The notes below the pieces were generated by a model. That model had not been told where the DNA came from. It saw only the letters and a list, made by a program, of their open reading frames with translations, and did no database searches. Positions 28,238 to 37,105 of a stretch of 64,000 nucleotides of DNA are shown piece after piece (the stretch's first letter is position 1; the number at the start of each line of letters is the position of its first letter). Where the stretch lies: NCBI RefSeq assembly GCF_900176475.1, contig NZ_FWXX01000002.1, positions 124,001 through 188,000 on the forward strand, in the 5' to 3' direction. This stretch comes from Tropicibacter naphthalenivorans (GTDB lineage Bacteria; Pseudomonadota; Alphaproteobacteria; Rhodobacterales; Rhodobacteraceae). Made by a program: the position numbers and the translations under genes.

Positions 28238-29413
28238 ATGAAGCCCACGATTCAACGGCCCGTGGCCCCGATTACCAGTGTGTCCTCTCCCGTTGTGTCG
28301 CCCATTCAACCGTCTGTGGTTTACGCCTCGGAAAGCCCCACCGCGCTGGATGGCCAGTACGAGGGCAAAACCACCGGCTACACCTACGCCCGTGAAGGGC
28401 ACCCCAACGCCGATAGCCTCGCCCGGCGGATTGATGCTTTGGAAGGGATCGAGGGAGGCGTGGTCACCGGCTCTGGCATGTCCGCCGTGGCGGCGGTGCT
28501 GCTGGGCCTGACCAAGGCGGGCGATCACGTGGTTGGCGGCACGCAGCTGTACGGGCGGTCCCTGCGGATGATGGCCGAAGACCTGCCGCGCCTGGGCATC
28601 GACACCACCTTGGCCGATGTGACCGACGCCAGCGCCGTGGCCGCCGCGATCCGGCCCGAGACGCGGATGGTGCTGATCGAGGTGGTGTCCAACCCGACCT
28701 TGCGCATCGCCGATCTGGACGGGATCGCGCAGGTTTGCGCCGACAAGGGTGTGCTCTTGGCCGTCGACAACACCTTTACCACGCCACGCGGGCTGCGCCC
28801 GGTGGACCATGGCGCGGACATCGTGATCCAATCGGTGACCAAGCTGCTGGCGGGCCATTCCGACGCGACGCTCGGCTGGGTCGCGGCCAAGGACAAGGCT
28901 CTTAATGACCGCCTGCGCGTGTTCGCCGTGACCGCTGGCCTGACCGCCAGCCCCTTTGACTGCTATCTGGCGGAACGGGGTTTGGCGACGTTCGACCTGC
29001 GCTTTGACCGCACGCAGGAAACGGCGCAGCGTCTGGCAGACCATCTGGCGGCGCAGCCCGGCGTCATCAAGGTGCTGTACCCCACGCGCCCCGATCACCC
29101 CGAAGCCGCCCGCGCGCAATCACTGTTGCAGGGGCGCGGCTGCAATATGGTCAGCTTTGAAATCGAAGGCGGGCGCGCGGCGGCGGATGCCTTTGCCAAG
29201 GCCGCAAGCGGAATTGCTTTCGCGCCGACCTTGGGCGACGTGGGCACCACGCTGTCGCATCCCGCCAGCTCCAGCCACCGCGCGCTGACGCCCGAAGGCC
29301 GCGCCGCAATTGGCGTGTCCGAAGGCTTCTTCCGCGTGTCCGTGGGGCTCGAAGACGCCGACGCGCTGATCGCCTGTTTCGACGACGGCCTGCGCGCCGC
29401 GCGCGACATTTAA
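28238..29413 (+). CDS. Cys/Met-metabolism PLP enzyme (cystathionine gamma-synthase/lyase family)
   Basis: A 391-residue fold-type I PLP enzyme. The cofactor lysine is K202 in SVTKLLAGHSD, the PLP-binding Asp is D177 in AVDNTFTTP, and the family blocks YAREGHPNADSLARR and GSGMSAVAA are present. The family includes cystathionine gamma-synthase, beta- and gamma-lyases, and methionine gamma-lyase; the sequence does not decide between them. It is preceded by a Pho box and followed 18 bases later by phoR, so it is probably co-transcribed with phoR and induced by phosphate limitation, an unusual context. Confidence 0.9.
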   Translation: MKPTIQRPVAPITSVSSPVVSPIQPSVVYASESPTALDGQYEGKTTGYTYAREGHPNADSLARRIDALEGIEGGVVTGSGMSAVAAVLLGLTKAGDHVVGGTQLYGRSLRMMAEDLPRLGIDTTLADVTDASAVAAAIRPETRMVLIEVVSNPTLRIADLDGIAQVCADKGVLLAVDNTFTTPRGLRPVDHGADIVIQSVTKLLAGHSDATLGWVAAKDKALNDRLRVFAVTAGLTASPFDCYLAERGLATFDLRFDRTQETAQRLADHLAAQPGVIKVLYPTRPDHPEAARAQSLLQGRGCNMVSFEIEGGRAAADAFAKAASGIAFAPTLGDVGTTLSHPASSSHRALTPEGRAAIGVSEGFFRVSVGLEDADALIACFDDGLRAARDI

Positions 29414-29431
29414 ACGAAAGGATCGGGGATC

Positions 29432-30469
29432 ATGGACGCAAATGTTGCAGACTTTGTGGACGCGATCCCCTTTCCGGCGCTGCTGATCCGGCGCGACGAG
29501 TATATCGAGACCGCCAATGACGGCGCGCGCGCGCTGCTGGGCAAGGGGATCGTGGGGCGGCATTTTATCACCGCGCTGCGCCAGCCCTTGCTGCTGGACG
29601 CGATCGAGACGACCCTGCGCGATGGCCAGCCGCGCCAGAGCACGTTCCTCAGCAACGACGGCCAGCAGGATGTGACCTATAAGGTCTCTGTCCGGCCGGT
29701 GCCGACCGATCGCCACCCCGCCGCGCTGGTCTGCTTCGAGGACGTCACCCATCTGGAGCAGGCCGAACACATGCGGCGCGACTTTGTCGCCAATGTCAGC
29801 CACGAGTTGCGCACGCCTCTGACCGCCATCATGGGCTTTATCGAAACGCTGCAAGGGCCGGCGCGCGGCGATCCCAAGGGGCAGGAACGTTTCTTGGGAA
29901 TCATGCTCAAAGAGGCGCAGCGGATGAACCGTCTGGTGGGCGATTTGCTGCAACTCAGCCGGGTCGAGGCGAACGAGCGGATGCGCCCGACCGAATGGGT
30001 CGACCCGGTCGCCTTGATCAAATCCACCGTCGGCGGTCTGGCCCAGCTGGCCGAGGCGGCGCAGGTGAGCGTGACATGCACGCTGCCCGAGGATGCCTTT
30101 CAGATCAAAGGCGACGAGGATCAGCTGCGGCAGGTCTTGGTCAACCTGATCGAGAACGGGATCAAGTATTCGGGGCAGGGCGCGCAGGTATCCGTCACGC
30201 TGTTGGCGCCAAGCTATGAGGACCGCCTGCGCTGTCAGGCGATCACCATTCGGATTTGCGACACCGGGCCGGGGATCGAACAGCACCACCTGCCGCGCTT
30301 GACCGAACGCTTTTACCGGGTCGACAACCATCGGTCTCGGGAAAAAGGCGGCACCGGCCTTGGCCTTGCCATCGTCAAGCATATCATCAGCCGCCATCGC
30401 GGACGGTTGCAGATCACCAGCCAGTTGGGCAAGGGCACCTGCTTTGCGATGGTTCTGCCGGTGGGCTGA
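29432..30469 (+). CDS. phoR: Phosphate-regulon sensor histidine kinase PhoR (no membrane segment seen)
   Basis: A 345-residue kinase: PAS-like domain (about 8-108), HisKA with phosphoacceptor H124 in NVSHELRTPLTA, and HATPase with N-box NLIENGIKYS, G1 DTGPGI and G2 GGTGLGLAIV. It lacks the N-terminal transmembrane helices of E. coli PhoR, so membrane contact must come through PstABC/PhoU or be absent, as in other alphaproteobacteria. Identity rests on its place directly upstream of pstSCAB-phoU-phoB. Confidence 0.93.
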   Translation: MDANVADFVDAIPFPALLIRRDEYIETANDGARALLGKGIVGRHFITALRQPLLLDAIETTLRDGQPRQSTFLSNDGQQDVTYKVSVRPVPTDRHPAALVCFEDVTHLEQAEHMRRDFVANVSHELRTPLTAIMGFIETLQGPARGDPKGQERFLGIMLKEAQRMNRLVGDLLQLSRVEANERMRPTEWVDPVALIKSTVGGLAQLAEAAQVSVTCTLPEDAFQIKGDEDQLRQVLVNLIENGIKYSGQGAQVSVTLLAPSYEDRLRCQAITIRICDTGPGIEQHHLPRLTERFYRVDNHRSREKGGTGLGLAIVKHIISRHRGRLQITSQLGKGTCFAMVLPVG

Positions 30470-30480
30470 CGACTCGGGGC

Positions 30481-30516
30481 ACCGTTACAAAGACCGTCAC
30501 AAACACCGTCACATTT
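30481..30516. repeat. Three 12-bp direct repeats of a PhoB-half-site-like sequence
   Basis: Three units begin ACCGTTAC, ACCGTCAC and ACCGTCAC at 30481, 30493 and 30505, a period of 12. The heptamer CCGTTAC also occurs inside the pstS Pho box, where the period is 11. They start 11 bases after the phoR stop. Confidence 0.6.
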
Positions 30517-30524
30517 CCCGCAAA

Positions 30525-30549
30525 CGTCGCCCCAGGGGCGGCGTTTTTT
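30525..30549 (+). terminator. Intrinsic terminator after phoR
   Basis: The GC stem CGTCGCC/GGCGGCG is followed by TTTTTT. It separates the phoR unit from pstS. Confidence 0.75.
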
Positions 30550-30659
30550 CGTCTCGGTTGCAGCGAACAGAAAAAACGTGACGGCGCTTTAAGATTAATT
30601 ACCTATTTAACACAAGCGCTTAGCGCAATGCCCCCAAGGTTTTTGCCGCAAACCGCCCG

Positions 30660-30688
30660 GTGTCATGAAACCGTTACATGCGTGTCAC
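30660..30688 (+). promoter_or_regulatory. Triple Pho box upstream of pstS
   Basis: Three heptamers GTGTCAT, CCGTTAC and GTGTCAC start at 30660, 30671 and 30682, exactly 11 bases apart. This is the layout of tandem PhoB sites. The array ends 82 bases before the pstS ATG. Confidence 0.78.
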
Positions 30689-30770
30689 AAAAGCATTGCC
30701 CAAGGACCGTAGGTATCGCCCCAAGATCATCGCAGGGATGATCAAAGGTACGACACATCAGGAGCTCGTT

Positions 30771-31808
30771 ATGACCTTCAAACTGACCGCATCCGCACTG
30801 GCCATTGCCGCTGTTTCCGCAACCTCTGCCGCAGCGCGCGACAACGTCCAGGTGGCCGGTTCCTCGACCGTTCTGCCGTATGCGTCCATCGTGGCCGAAG
30901 CCTTCGGTGAGAACACCGACTTCCCGACGCCGGTTGTTGAATCGGGCGGCTCCTCGGCGGGTCTCAAGCGCTTCTGCGAAGGCGTGGGCGAGAACACCAT
31001 CGACGTGGCCAACGCTTCGCGCAAGATCAAAGACAAAGAGATCAAGGCCTGCGCCGAAAACGGCGTGACCGACATCATCGAAGTGCGCATCGGCTATGAC
31101 GGCATCGTGTTTGCGTCCCAGCAGAACGGCCCGGCCTACACCGCCTTCACCCCGTCCGACATGTTCAACGCCCTGGCCCCCAAGGTTGTTGTGGACGGCG
31201 CGCTGGTCGACAACCCCTACACCCAGTGGTCCGAATTCAACGCCGACCTGCCGGCCGCTGACATCATGGCGTTCATCCCCGGCACCAAGCACGGCACCCG
31301 TGAAGTGTTCGAGGAAAAAGTGATCGCGGCAGGCTGTGAAGCCACCGGCGCCATGCAGGCGATGATCGACGGCGGCATGTCCCACGACGACGCCGAAGAC
31401 GCCTGCCTCGCCGTGCGCACCGATGGCCGCGCCGTGGACATCGACGGCGATTACACCGAAACCCTCGCCCGCATCGAAGCCAACCCCAACGGCATCGGCG
31501 TGTTCGGTCTGGCGTTCTTTGAGAACAACCAGGACAAGCTGAAAGTGGCGACCATGGACGGCGTCATGCCCTCGACCGAGAGCATCGCAACCGGCGAATA
31601 CCCCGTCTCGCGCCCGCTGTTCTTCTACGTCAAGAAGGCGCACATCGGCGTGGTTCCGGGCCTGAAGGAATACGCATCCTTCTTTGTGGCGGATGAACTG
31701 GCAGGTCCGGAAGGCCCGCTGGCAGCCTACGGCCTCGTGTCCGACCCCGAGCTGGCGAAAATCCAGGCTGTCGTTTCCGACGAAGTCACCATGGGCGGCG
31801 GCATGTAA
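30771..31808 (+). CDS. pstS: Phosphate ABC transporter, periplasmic phosphate-binding protein
   Basis: A 345-residue secreted protein with signal peptide MTFKLTASALAIAAVSATSAAA. The phosphate-binding stretch VAGSSTVLPYA follows at about 28-38, and GGSSAGLKRFCEG near 60 supplies further ligands. It captures phosphate for PstCAB and is the top product of the Pho regulon. I chose the ATG at 30771, after GGAGCTCGTT, for the signal peptide. A hairpin follows before pstC. Confidence 0.95.
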   Translation: MTFKLTASALAIAAVSATSAAARDNVQVAGSSTVLPYASIVAEAFGENTDFPTPVVESGGSSAGLKRFCEGVGENTIDVANASRKIKDKEIKACAENGVTDIIEVRIGYDGIVFASQQNGPAYTAFTPSDMFNALAPKVVVDGALVDNPYTQWSEFNADLPAADIMAFIPGTKHGTREVFEEKVIAAGCEATGAMQAMIDGGMSHDDAEDACLAVRTDGRAVDIDGDYTETLARIEANPNGIGVFGLAFFENNQDKLKVATMDGVMPSTESIATGEYPVSRPLFFYVKKAHIGVVPGLKEYASFFVADELAGPEGPLAAYGLVSDPELAKIQAVVSDEVTMGGGM

Positions 31809-31833
31809 TCCTGCTAAGGATATGAAATAAGGG

Positions 31834-31863
31834 CAGGGGCGGCGGATCATCTGGCCGCCCCTG
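31834..31863 (+). terminator. Intercistronic hairpin between pstS and pstC
   Basis: CAGGGGCGGC and GCCGCCCCTG pair perfectly (10 bp) with a 10-base loop; only TTCC follows. It probably dampens read-through or protects pstS mRNA, giving an excess of binding protein. Confidence 0.65.
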
Positions 31864-31903
31864 TTCCGTCGAAACCGACTTTTGTTTGAACTGCGGAGGA
31901 CAC

Positions 31904-33376
31904 ATGTCCTTGATCTGGCTCTTGGGATTGGTCCTTGCCATCGCTGCCGTGGGCTATGCCCTTGGGCGGACGCGGGCCCTGTCCAGCACGAATGGCGACA
32001 TTCGCAAACTGCACTCTTTGCCCAGCTACTATGGTGCAAACGTGGCGCTGAAATCGGCCATTCCGGCGTTGCTGGTGTTGGTGGTCTGGCTGGTGGCCCA
32101 GCCGTTGATCGTGTCCGGCGTGGTGTCCAGCGACATCCCCGACAGCGCCATCCCCGAAGGGTCGAGCCGCGGTCTGGTGATGTCCGAGGTCAAGCGCGTG
32201 GCCGCCGGTCTGGATGGCGCCGTAGCGGCCGGGACCATGTCCGCTTCTTATGCTGCCTCGGCGCAGGCGGATATGGACGACGTGACCAAACGGATGCGCG
32301 ACGCCCAGCAGATCACCCCCGAAGCCTTGACGCCCGAGATCCTGACCGCAGGCCAGCGGTTCCGCGCCATGGTGGCGCAGGGCAAGTGGGCGATGACGGC
32401 GGTTGTCCTGGCGCTGGCGGTGGCCGGTGCCTTTTGGGGCCTGCGCGAGAGCCACGCCGAGTTCCGCGCCCGCAACACGGTGGAACGGGTCACCAAGGTC
32501 TTGCTGATTGCCGCCGCGTCGCTGGCGATCCTGACCACCGTTGGCATCGTTCTGTCGCTGGTGTTCAACACTTACGAATTCTTCACCATGTACCCGCCGC
32601 TGGAGTTCTTCTTTGGCACCACATGGGCGCCGAGCTTTTCGGGCCGGGGCGGCTCGTCCGAGCTGGGCATCGTGCCGCTGCTTTGGGGCACCTTTTATAT
32701 CTCGATCGTGGCGCTGGCCGTGGCCGTGCCGATCGGGCTGTTCTCGGCGATCTACCTGTCGGAATACGCCGGCCCCAAGGTCCGGGCCATCGCCAAGCCG
32801 CTGCTCGAAGTGCTGGCGGGCATTCCGACCATCGTTTACGGCCTTTTCGCCCTGCTGACCGTCGGCCCGCTGCTGGTGTCGATCTTTGGCAAGGACGGCT
32901 TTGGCTGGATGCAAAGCGGCACCGCCGTGATGACCGCAGGCATCGTCATGGGCATCATGCTGATCCCGTTTGTGTCCTCGCTGTCTGACGACATCATCAA
33001 CGCCGTCCCGCAGTCCTTGCGCGATGGCAGCTATGGGCTGGGCGCGACCAAGTCCGAAACCATCAAGCAAGTGGTTTTGCCTGCCGCCCTGCCGGGCATC
33101 GTCGGCGCGATCCTTCTGGCCGCCAGCCGCGCCATCGGTGAGACGATGATCGTGGTGCTGGGGGCGGGGGCGGCGGCGCGGCTGTCGCTCAACCCCTTTG
33201 AGGCGATGACCACCGTCACCGCCAAGATCGTGTCCCAGCTGACCGGCGACACCGACTTTTCCTCGCCCGAGATGCTGGTGGCCTTTGCCCTTGGCATGAC
33301 CCTGTTCGTGGTCACCCTGGGCCTGAACATCTTTGCCCTCTACATCGTGCGCAAATACCGGGAGCAGTACGAATGA
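31904..33376 (+). CDS. pstC: Phosphate ABC transporter permease PstC
   Basis: A 490-residue inner-membrane permease. The C-terminal half is the PstC core with the binding-protein-dependent permease loop (ASRAIGETMIVVLGAGA). The N-terminal 200 residues are an extension with its own hydrophobic segments and a soluble region (about 70-160), absent from E. coli PstC but common in alphaproteobacteria. The start at 31904 follows GCGGAGGACAC. It overlaps pstA by four bases. Confidence 0.95.
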   Translation: MSLIWLLGLVLAIAAVGYALGRTRALSSTNGDIRKLHSLPSYYGANVALKSAIPALLVLVVWLVAQPLIVSGVVSSDIPDSAIPEGSSRGLVMSEVKRVAAGLDGAVAAGTMSASYAASAQADMDDVTKRMRDAQQITPEALTPEILTAGQRFRAMVAQGKWAMTAVVLALAVAGAFWGLRESHAEFRARNTVERVTKVLLIAAASLAILTTVGIVLSLVFNTYEFFTMYPPLEFFFGTTWAPSFSGRGGSSELGIVPLLWGTFYISIVALAVAVPIGLFSAIYLSEYAGPKVRAIAKPLLEVLAGIPTIVYGLFALLTVGPLLVSIFGKDGFGWMQSGTAVMTAGIVMGIMLIPFVSSLSDDIINAVPQSLRDGSYGLGATKSETIKQVVLPAALPGIVGAILLAASRAIGETMIVVLGAGAAARLSLNPFEAMTTVTAKIVSQLTGDTDFSSPEMLVAFALGMTLFVVTLGLNIFALYIVRKYREQYE

Positions 33377-34695
33377 CCGACGCGACCAACAATCCCCCGC
33401 GCCACAAGACGTCCCTGCACACGGTGGATGCGCGCACCAAACGCCGCAATGCCTCTGAGGCGCGGTTCAAGATGTACGGCATGACCGCGATCCTGATCGG
33501 TCTCGCCTTCCTCGCCATCCTCGCCGTGTCGATCATCCGCGCGGGCACGCCGGCGTTCACCCGCACCGTGTTCGACATGGAGCTGACCCTGACGCAGGCC
33601 GAGTTCGAGGCCGCCGAAAAGCAGCTGATGAAGACCAAGGCCTATCAGGCGGTGTTCATCGACCAGCTGTCCGCCAAGCTGACCGAGCAGAACGTTCAGG
33701 TCGCCTTTGACGGCAAGGCCATCGACCGCCTGCTGGGCAAGATCGGCGGCGACCTGCGCGCGCATTACCGCGCCAACCCCGGCGATCTGGGCAAGCCGGT
33801 GCAGTTCACCCTGCCGGCCTCGTCGCGCGTCGACGGCTACTTTAATGGCAAGGTCACGCGGGACACGCTGGTCGACTCGCGCTTTCTAGAGGTGTCGGAT
33901 CTGGATCTGGTGGACGCGCTGCATGAGGCCGGGATCATCCACAGCGCCTTTAACTGGACGTTCATCACCGCCGCGGACTCTTCGGTGGACAACCCCGGCG
34001 GCGCGGGCATCGGTGCCTCTGTCGTGGGCTCGTTCTTTATGATGATCGTGGTGCTGGGGCTGTCGCTGCCCATCGGCGTCGCCGCGTCGATCTATCTCGA
34101 AGAGTTCGCGCCCAAGAACCGCTTTACCGACCTGATCGAGGTGAACATTGCCAACCTTGCCGCGGTGCCGTCCATCGTGTTCGGGATCCTGGGTCTGGCC
34201 GTGTTCATCCAGTTCATGCACCTGCCGAACTCTGCGCCGCTGGTGGGTGGCCTCGTGCTGACGCTGATGACGCTGCCGACGATCATCATCTCGACCCGCG
34301 CCGCGCTCAAGGCGGTGCCGCCCAGCATCCGCGACGCGGCCCTTGGGGTTGGCGCGTCGAAAATGCAGGCGGTGTTCCACCACGTGCTGCCGCTGGCCAT
34401 GCCGGGTATCCTGACGGGCACCATCATCGGCCTTGCCCAAGCCCTTGGCGAAACCGCGCCGCTGCTGCTGATCGGGATGGTGGGCTTTGTCGCCCGCGAA
34501 TATCCCGATGGCCTCGCCGAAGGGTTCCTGAACGCCAACTCGGCCATGCCCGCGCAGATCTATACGTGGGCCGCGCGCGCCGACAGCGCCTTTTACGACA
34601 AGGCGTGGGGCGGGATCATCATCTTGCTGATCTTCCTGCTGACCATGAACATCATCGCAATTCTTCTGCGCCGCCGCTTTGAGCGCCGCTGGTAA
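33373..34695 (+). CDS. pstA: Phosphate ABC transporter permease PstA
   Basis: A 440-residue permease. The C-terminal part has the PstA core, with the permease loop in GLAQALGETAPLLLIG near residue 360. The N-terminal 200 residues correspond to the DUF3333-type extension seen in alphaproteobacterial PstA: one membrane helix at about 35-58 and a periplasmic region. Coupled to pstC by an ATGA overlap and followed closely by pstB. Confidence 0.95.
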   Translation: MTDATNNPPRHKTSLHTVDARTKRRNASEARFKMYGMTAILIGLAFLAILAVSIIRAGTPAFTRTVFDMELTLTQAEFEAAEKQLMKTKAYQAVFIDQLSAKLTEQNVQVAFDGKAIDRLLGKIGGDLRAHYRANPGDLGKPVQFTLPASSRVDGYFNGKVTRDTLVDSRFLEVSDLDLVDALHEAGIIHSAFNWTFITAADSSVDNPGGAGIGASVVGSFFMMIVVLGLSLPIGVAASIYLEEFAPKNRFTDLIEVNIANLAAVPSIVFGILGLAVFIQFMHLPNSAPLVGGLVLTLMTLPTIIISTRAALKAVPPSIRDAALGVGASKMQAVFHHVLPLAMPGILTGTIIGLAQALGETAPLLLIGMVGFVAREYPDGLAEGFLNANSAMPAQIYTWAARADSAFYDKAWGGIIILLIFLLTMNIIAILLRRRFERRW

Positions 34696-34707
34696 CAGGA
34701 TACAGTC

Positions 34708-35505
34708 ATGTACGACGCACGACATACGGAGGCCCAGGTGGACCAGACCGAAACCAAGATCAGCGCAAAAGGCGTACAGGTCTATTACGGCGACACGCAC
34801 GCCATCAAGGACGTGGACGTCGAGATCGCAGACAAGACCGTGACCGCCTTTATCGGCCCGTCGGGCTGTGGCAAGTCCACCTTTCTGCGCTGTCTGAACC
34901 GCATGAACGACACGATCGACATCTGCCGGGTGCAGGGTGACATCCTGATCGACGGCGAGGACATCTATGACCGCCGGGTCGACCCGGTGCAGCTGCGCGC
35001 CAAGGTGGGGATGGTGTTCCAAAAGCCCAACCCGTTCCCCAAGTCGATCTATGACAACATCGCCTACGGCCCGCGCATCCACGGTCTGGCCAAGAACAAG
35101 GCCGATCTGGACGTGATCGTCGAGAAATCCCTGCGGCGCGGAGCGATCTGGAACGAAGTCAAGGACCGCCTGCACGCGCCCGGCACCGGCCTTTCGGGTG
35201 GCCAGCAGCAGCGTCTGTGCATTGCCCGCGCCATCGCCACCGAACCCGAGGTTCTGCTGATGGACGAGCCGTGCTCGGCGTTGGACCCCATCGCAACCGC
35301 GCAAGTCGAGGAGCTGATCGACGAGCTGCGTCTGGATTACTCGGTTGTGATCGTCACGCACTCGATGCAGCAGGCCGCGCGCGTCAGCCAAAAGACCGCC
35401 TTCTTCCACCTTGGCAACCTTGTCGAATTTGACGACACCACCAAGATTTTCACCAACCCAGAGGATCCGCGCACGGAATCCTACATCACGGGGCGGATCG
35501 GCTAA
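34708..35505 (+). CDS. pstB: Phosphate ABC transporter ATPase PstB
   Basis: A 265-residue ATPase with Walker [10 protein letters not shown] near 51-59, signature [14 protein letters not shown] and Walker [14 protein letters not shown]. The stretch [17 protein letters not shown] is diagnostic of PstB. Drives phosphate import with PstSCA and, with PhoU, reports phosphate supply to PhoR. Its TAA shares the A with the phoU ATG. Confidence 0.97.
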   Translation: MYDARHTEAQVDQTETKISAKGVQVYYGDTHAIKDVDVEIADKTVTAFIGPSGCGKSTFLRCLNRMNDTIDICRVQGDILIDGEDIYDRRVDPVQLRAKVGMVFQKPNPFPKSIYDNIAYGPRIHGLAKNKADLDVIVEKSLRRGAIWNEVKDRLHAPGTGLSGGQQQRLCIARAIATEPEVLLMDEPCSALDPIATAQVEELIDELRLDYSVVIVTHSMQQAARVSQKTAFFHLGNLVEFDDTTKIFTNPEDPRTESYITGRIG

Positions 35506-36245
35506 TGAGCGACCTTAAACAACATATCTCCAGCGCCTTTGATCGCGATCTGGAAAGCATTCAGGCCCAGATCATGAAGATGGGCGGCCTTGTCGAGGCG
35601 GCCATTCTGGACGCGGCCAAGTCCCTGGAAACCCGCGACACCGAGCTGGCCGAAAAGGTCCGCGCCGGGGACAAGGTGATCGACGCCCTCGAAGAGAGCC
35701 TGAATGACGAGGCTGCCCGCGTCATCGCCCTGCGTGCGCCCGCCGCCATGGACCTGCGCGTGGTGCTGTCGGTGATGCGCATGTCCGCCAACCTCGAACG
35801 GATCGGTGATCTGGCCAAGAACCTGGCCAAGCGCACCTCTGTCTTGGTGGAACTGCCGCAGATCGGCGGGACGGCCACCTCCCTGCGCCGCATGGCCCGC
35901 GACGTGGAACTGATGCTCAAGGACGCTCTGGATGCTTATATCCAGCGCGACGAAAAGCTGGCACTGGACGTGATCCAGCGCGATCTGGACATCGACCAGA
36001 TGTACAACACGCTGTTCCGCGAGTTCCTGACCTTCATGCTGGAAGACCCGCGCAACATCACCACCTGTATGCACCTGCATTTCATCGCCAAGAACATCGA
36101 GCGTATGGGCGACCATGTGACCTCTATTTCCGAGCAGGTGGTGTTCCTCGTGACCGGCGAAAAGCCCGACGAGACCCGCACCAAGGCCGACCGGACCTCG
36201 ATCGACCCGGCGCTGAGCACCGATTTTCCGGTGGATGAGGGCTAA
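35505..36245 (+). CDS. phoU: Phosphate signalling regulator PhoU
   Basis: A 246-residue, fully helical protein with two PhoU repeats of about 90 residues. The metal-binding ExxxD-type motifs are in RMSANLERIGDLAKN (first repeat) and HFIAKNIERMGDHVTSI (second). It links the PstSCAB transporter to PhoR so that the Pho response is off when phosphate is plentiful. One-base overlap with pstB and three bases to phoB. Confidence 0.96.
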   Translation: MSDLKQHISSAFDRDLESIQAQIMKMGGLVEAAILDAAKSLETRDTELAEKVRAGDKVIDALEESLNDEAARVIALRAPAAMDLRVVLSVMRMSANLERIGDLAKNLAKRTSVLVELPQIGGTATSLRRMARDVELMLKDALDAYIQRDEKLALDVIQRDLDIDQMYNTLFREFLTFMLEDPRNITTCMHLHFIAKNIERMGDHVTSISEQVVFLVTGEKPDETRTKADRTSIDPALSTDFPVDEG

Positions 36246-36248
36246 GCC

Positions 36249-36938
36249 ATGTCCGCAGATCAGCCTGTTGTCCTGTTGGTCGAAGATGAGCTCTCGCAGC
36301 GCGAGGTGCTGAGCTACAACCTCGAGGCCGAGGGGTTTCGCGTGGCGCAGGCCGAGAACGGCGAAGAGGCGTTGATCCTCATGCGCGAGGAAAACCCCGA
36401 TCTGGTGGTTTTGGACTGGATGTTGCCGAATCTCTCGGGCATCGAGGTCTGCCGCCAGATCAAGACCCGGCCCGAGACGCGCAGCACGCCGATCATCATG
36501 CTGTCGGCGCGCTCGGAAGAGGTGGATCGGGTGCGCGGTTTGGAAACCGGGGCGGATGACTATGTGGTCAAGCCATACTCGGTGGTCGAGCTGATGGCCC
36601 GCGTTCGGGCGCAGCTGCGGCGCTCGCGGCCTTCGGCGGCGGGGCTTCAGCTGGAGTACGAAGACATCGTGCTGGATTCCGAGACGCACCGGGTTACTCG
36701 GGGCGGCAAGGAGCTCAAACTTGGCCCCACCGAGTTCCGCCTGCTGACCACCTTTATGGAAAAGCCGGGCCGGGTGTGGTCGCGCGAGCAGTTGCTCGAC
36801 CGTGTCTGGGGGCGTGACATCTACGTCGACAGCCGCACGGTGGACGTGCACATCGGCCGCTTGCGCAAAGCTTTGGGCCAACACGGCGGCGCCGATCCGC
36901 TCCGCACCGTCCGCGGCGCAGGGTATGCACTGGGGTAA
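36249..36938 (+). CDS. phoB: Phosphate-regulon response regulator PhoB
   Basis: A 229-residue OmpR-type regulator. The receiver domain (6-120) has phosphoacceptor D56 in VVLDWMLP, and the winged-helix DNA-binding domain (130-228) contains SREQLLDRVWG and RTVDVHIGRLRKAL. It should bind the Pho boxes at 28179 and 30660. Its stop codon lies inside the 5' arm of the palindromic structure at 36935-36992. Confidence 0.96.
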   Translation: MSADQPVVLLVEDELSQREVLSYNLEAEGFRVAQAENGEEALILMREENPDLVVLDWMLPNLSGIEVCRQIKTRPETRSTPIIMLSARSEEVDRVRGLETGADDYVVKPYSVVELMARVRAQLRRSRPSAAGLQLEYEDIVLDSETHRVTRGGKELKLGPTEFRLLTTFMEKPGRVWSREQLLDRVWGRDIYVDSRTVDVHIGRLRKALGQHGGADPLRTVRGAGYALG

Positions 36939-36992
36939 GAGCCCGTCCGCCTTCGGCGGCAAACCCTCTGGGAGAGGGTTCGGGGCTCTTAC
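36935..36992. repeat. Three-stem palindromic unit A
   Basis: The outer stem GTAAGAGCCC (36935-36944) pairs with GGGCTCTTAC (36983-36992) and encloses two hairpins: CCGCC-TTC-GGCGG (36947-36959) and AACCCTC-TGGGA-GAGGGTT (36962-36980). It would fold as a three-way junction in RNA or a cruciform in DNA. It includes the phoB stop codon and is followed by ACGGGCGGAGCCCCGG, as is unit B. Confidence 0.75.
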
Positions 36993-37017
36993 GGGCGGAG
37001 CCCCGGGGTTACCTGAA

Positions 37018-37051
37018 CCGCCTACGGCGGCAGCCCTTCTGGGGGAAGGGT
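37018..37051. repeat. Partial palindromic unit C between units A and B
   Basis: It has the same two inner hairpins, CCGCC-TAC-GGCGG (37018-37030) and CCCTTC/GAAGGG (37034-37050), but no closing outer stem. It looks like a degraded or fused copy. Confidence 0.55.
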
Positions 37052-37105
37052 GAAGGCCGGTCCGCTTTGCGGCAAACCCTCCGGGGGAGGGTTTGAGGCC
37101 TTCAC
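37050..37105. repeat. Three-stem palindromic unit B
   Basis: The outer stem GTGAAGGCC (37050-37058) pairs with GGCCTTCAC (37097-37105) and encloses CCGC-TTT-GCGG (37062-37072) and AAACCCTC-CGGGG-GAGGGTTT (37074-37094). Same architecture as unit A, with a different but still fully paired outer stem. Confidence 0.75.
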
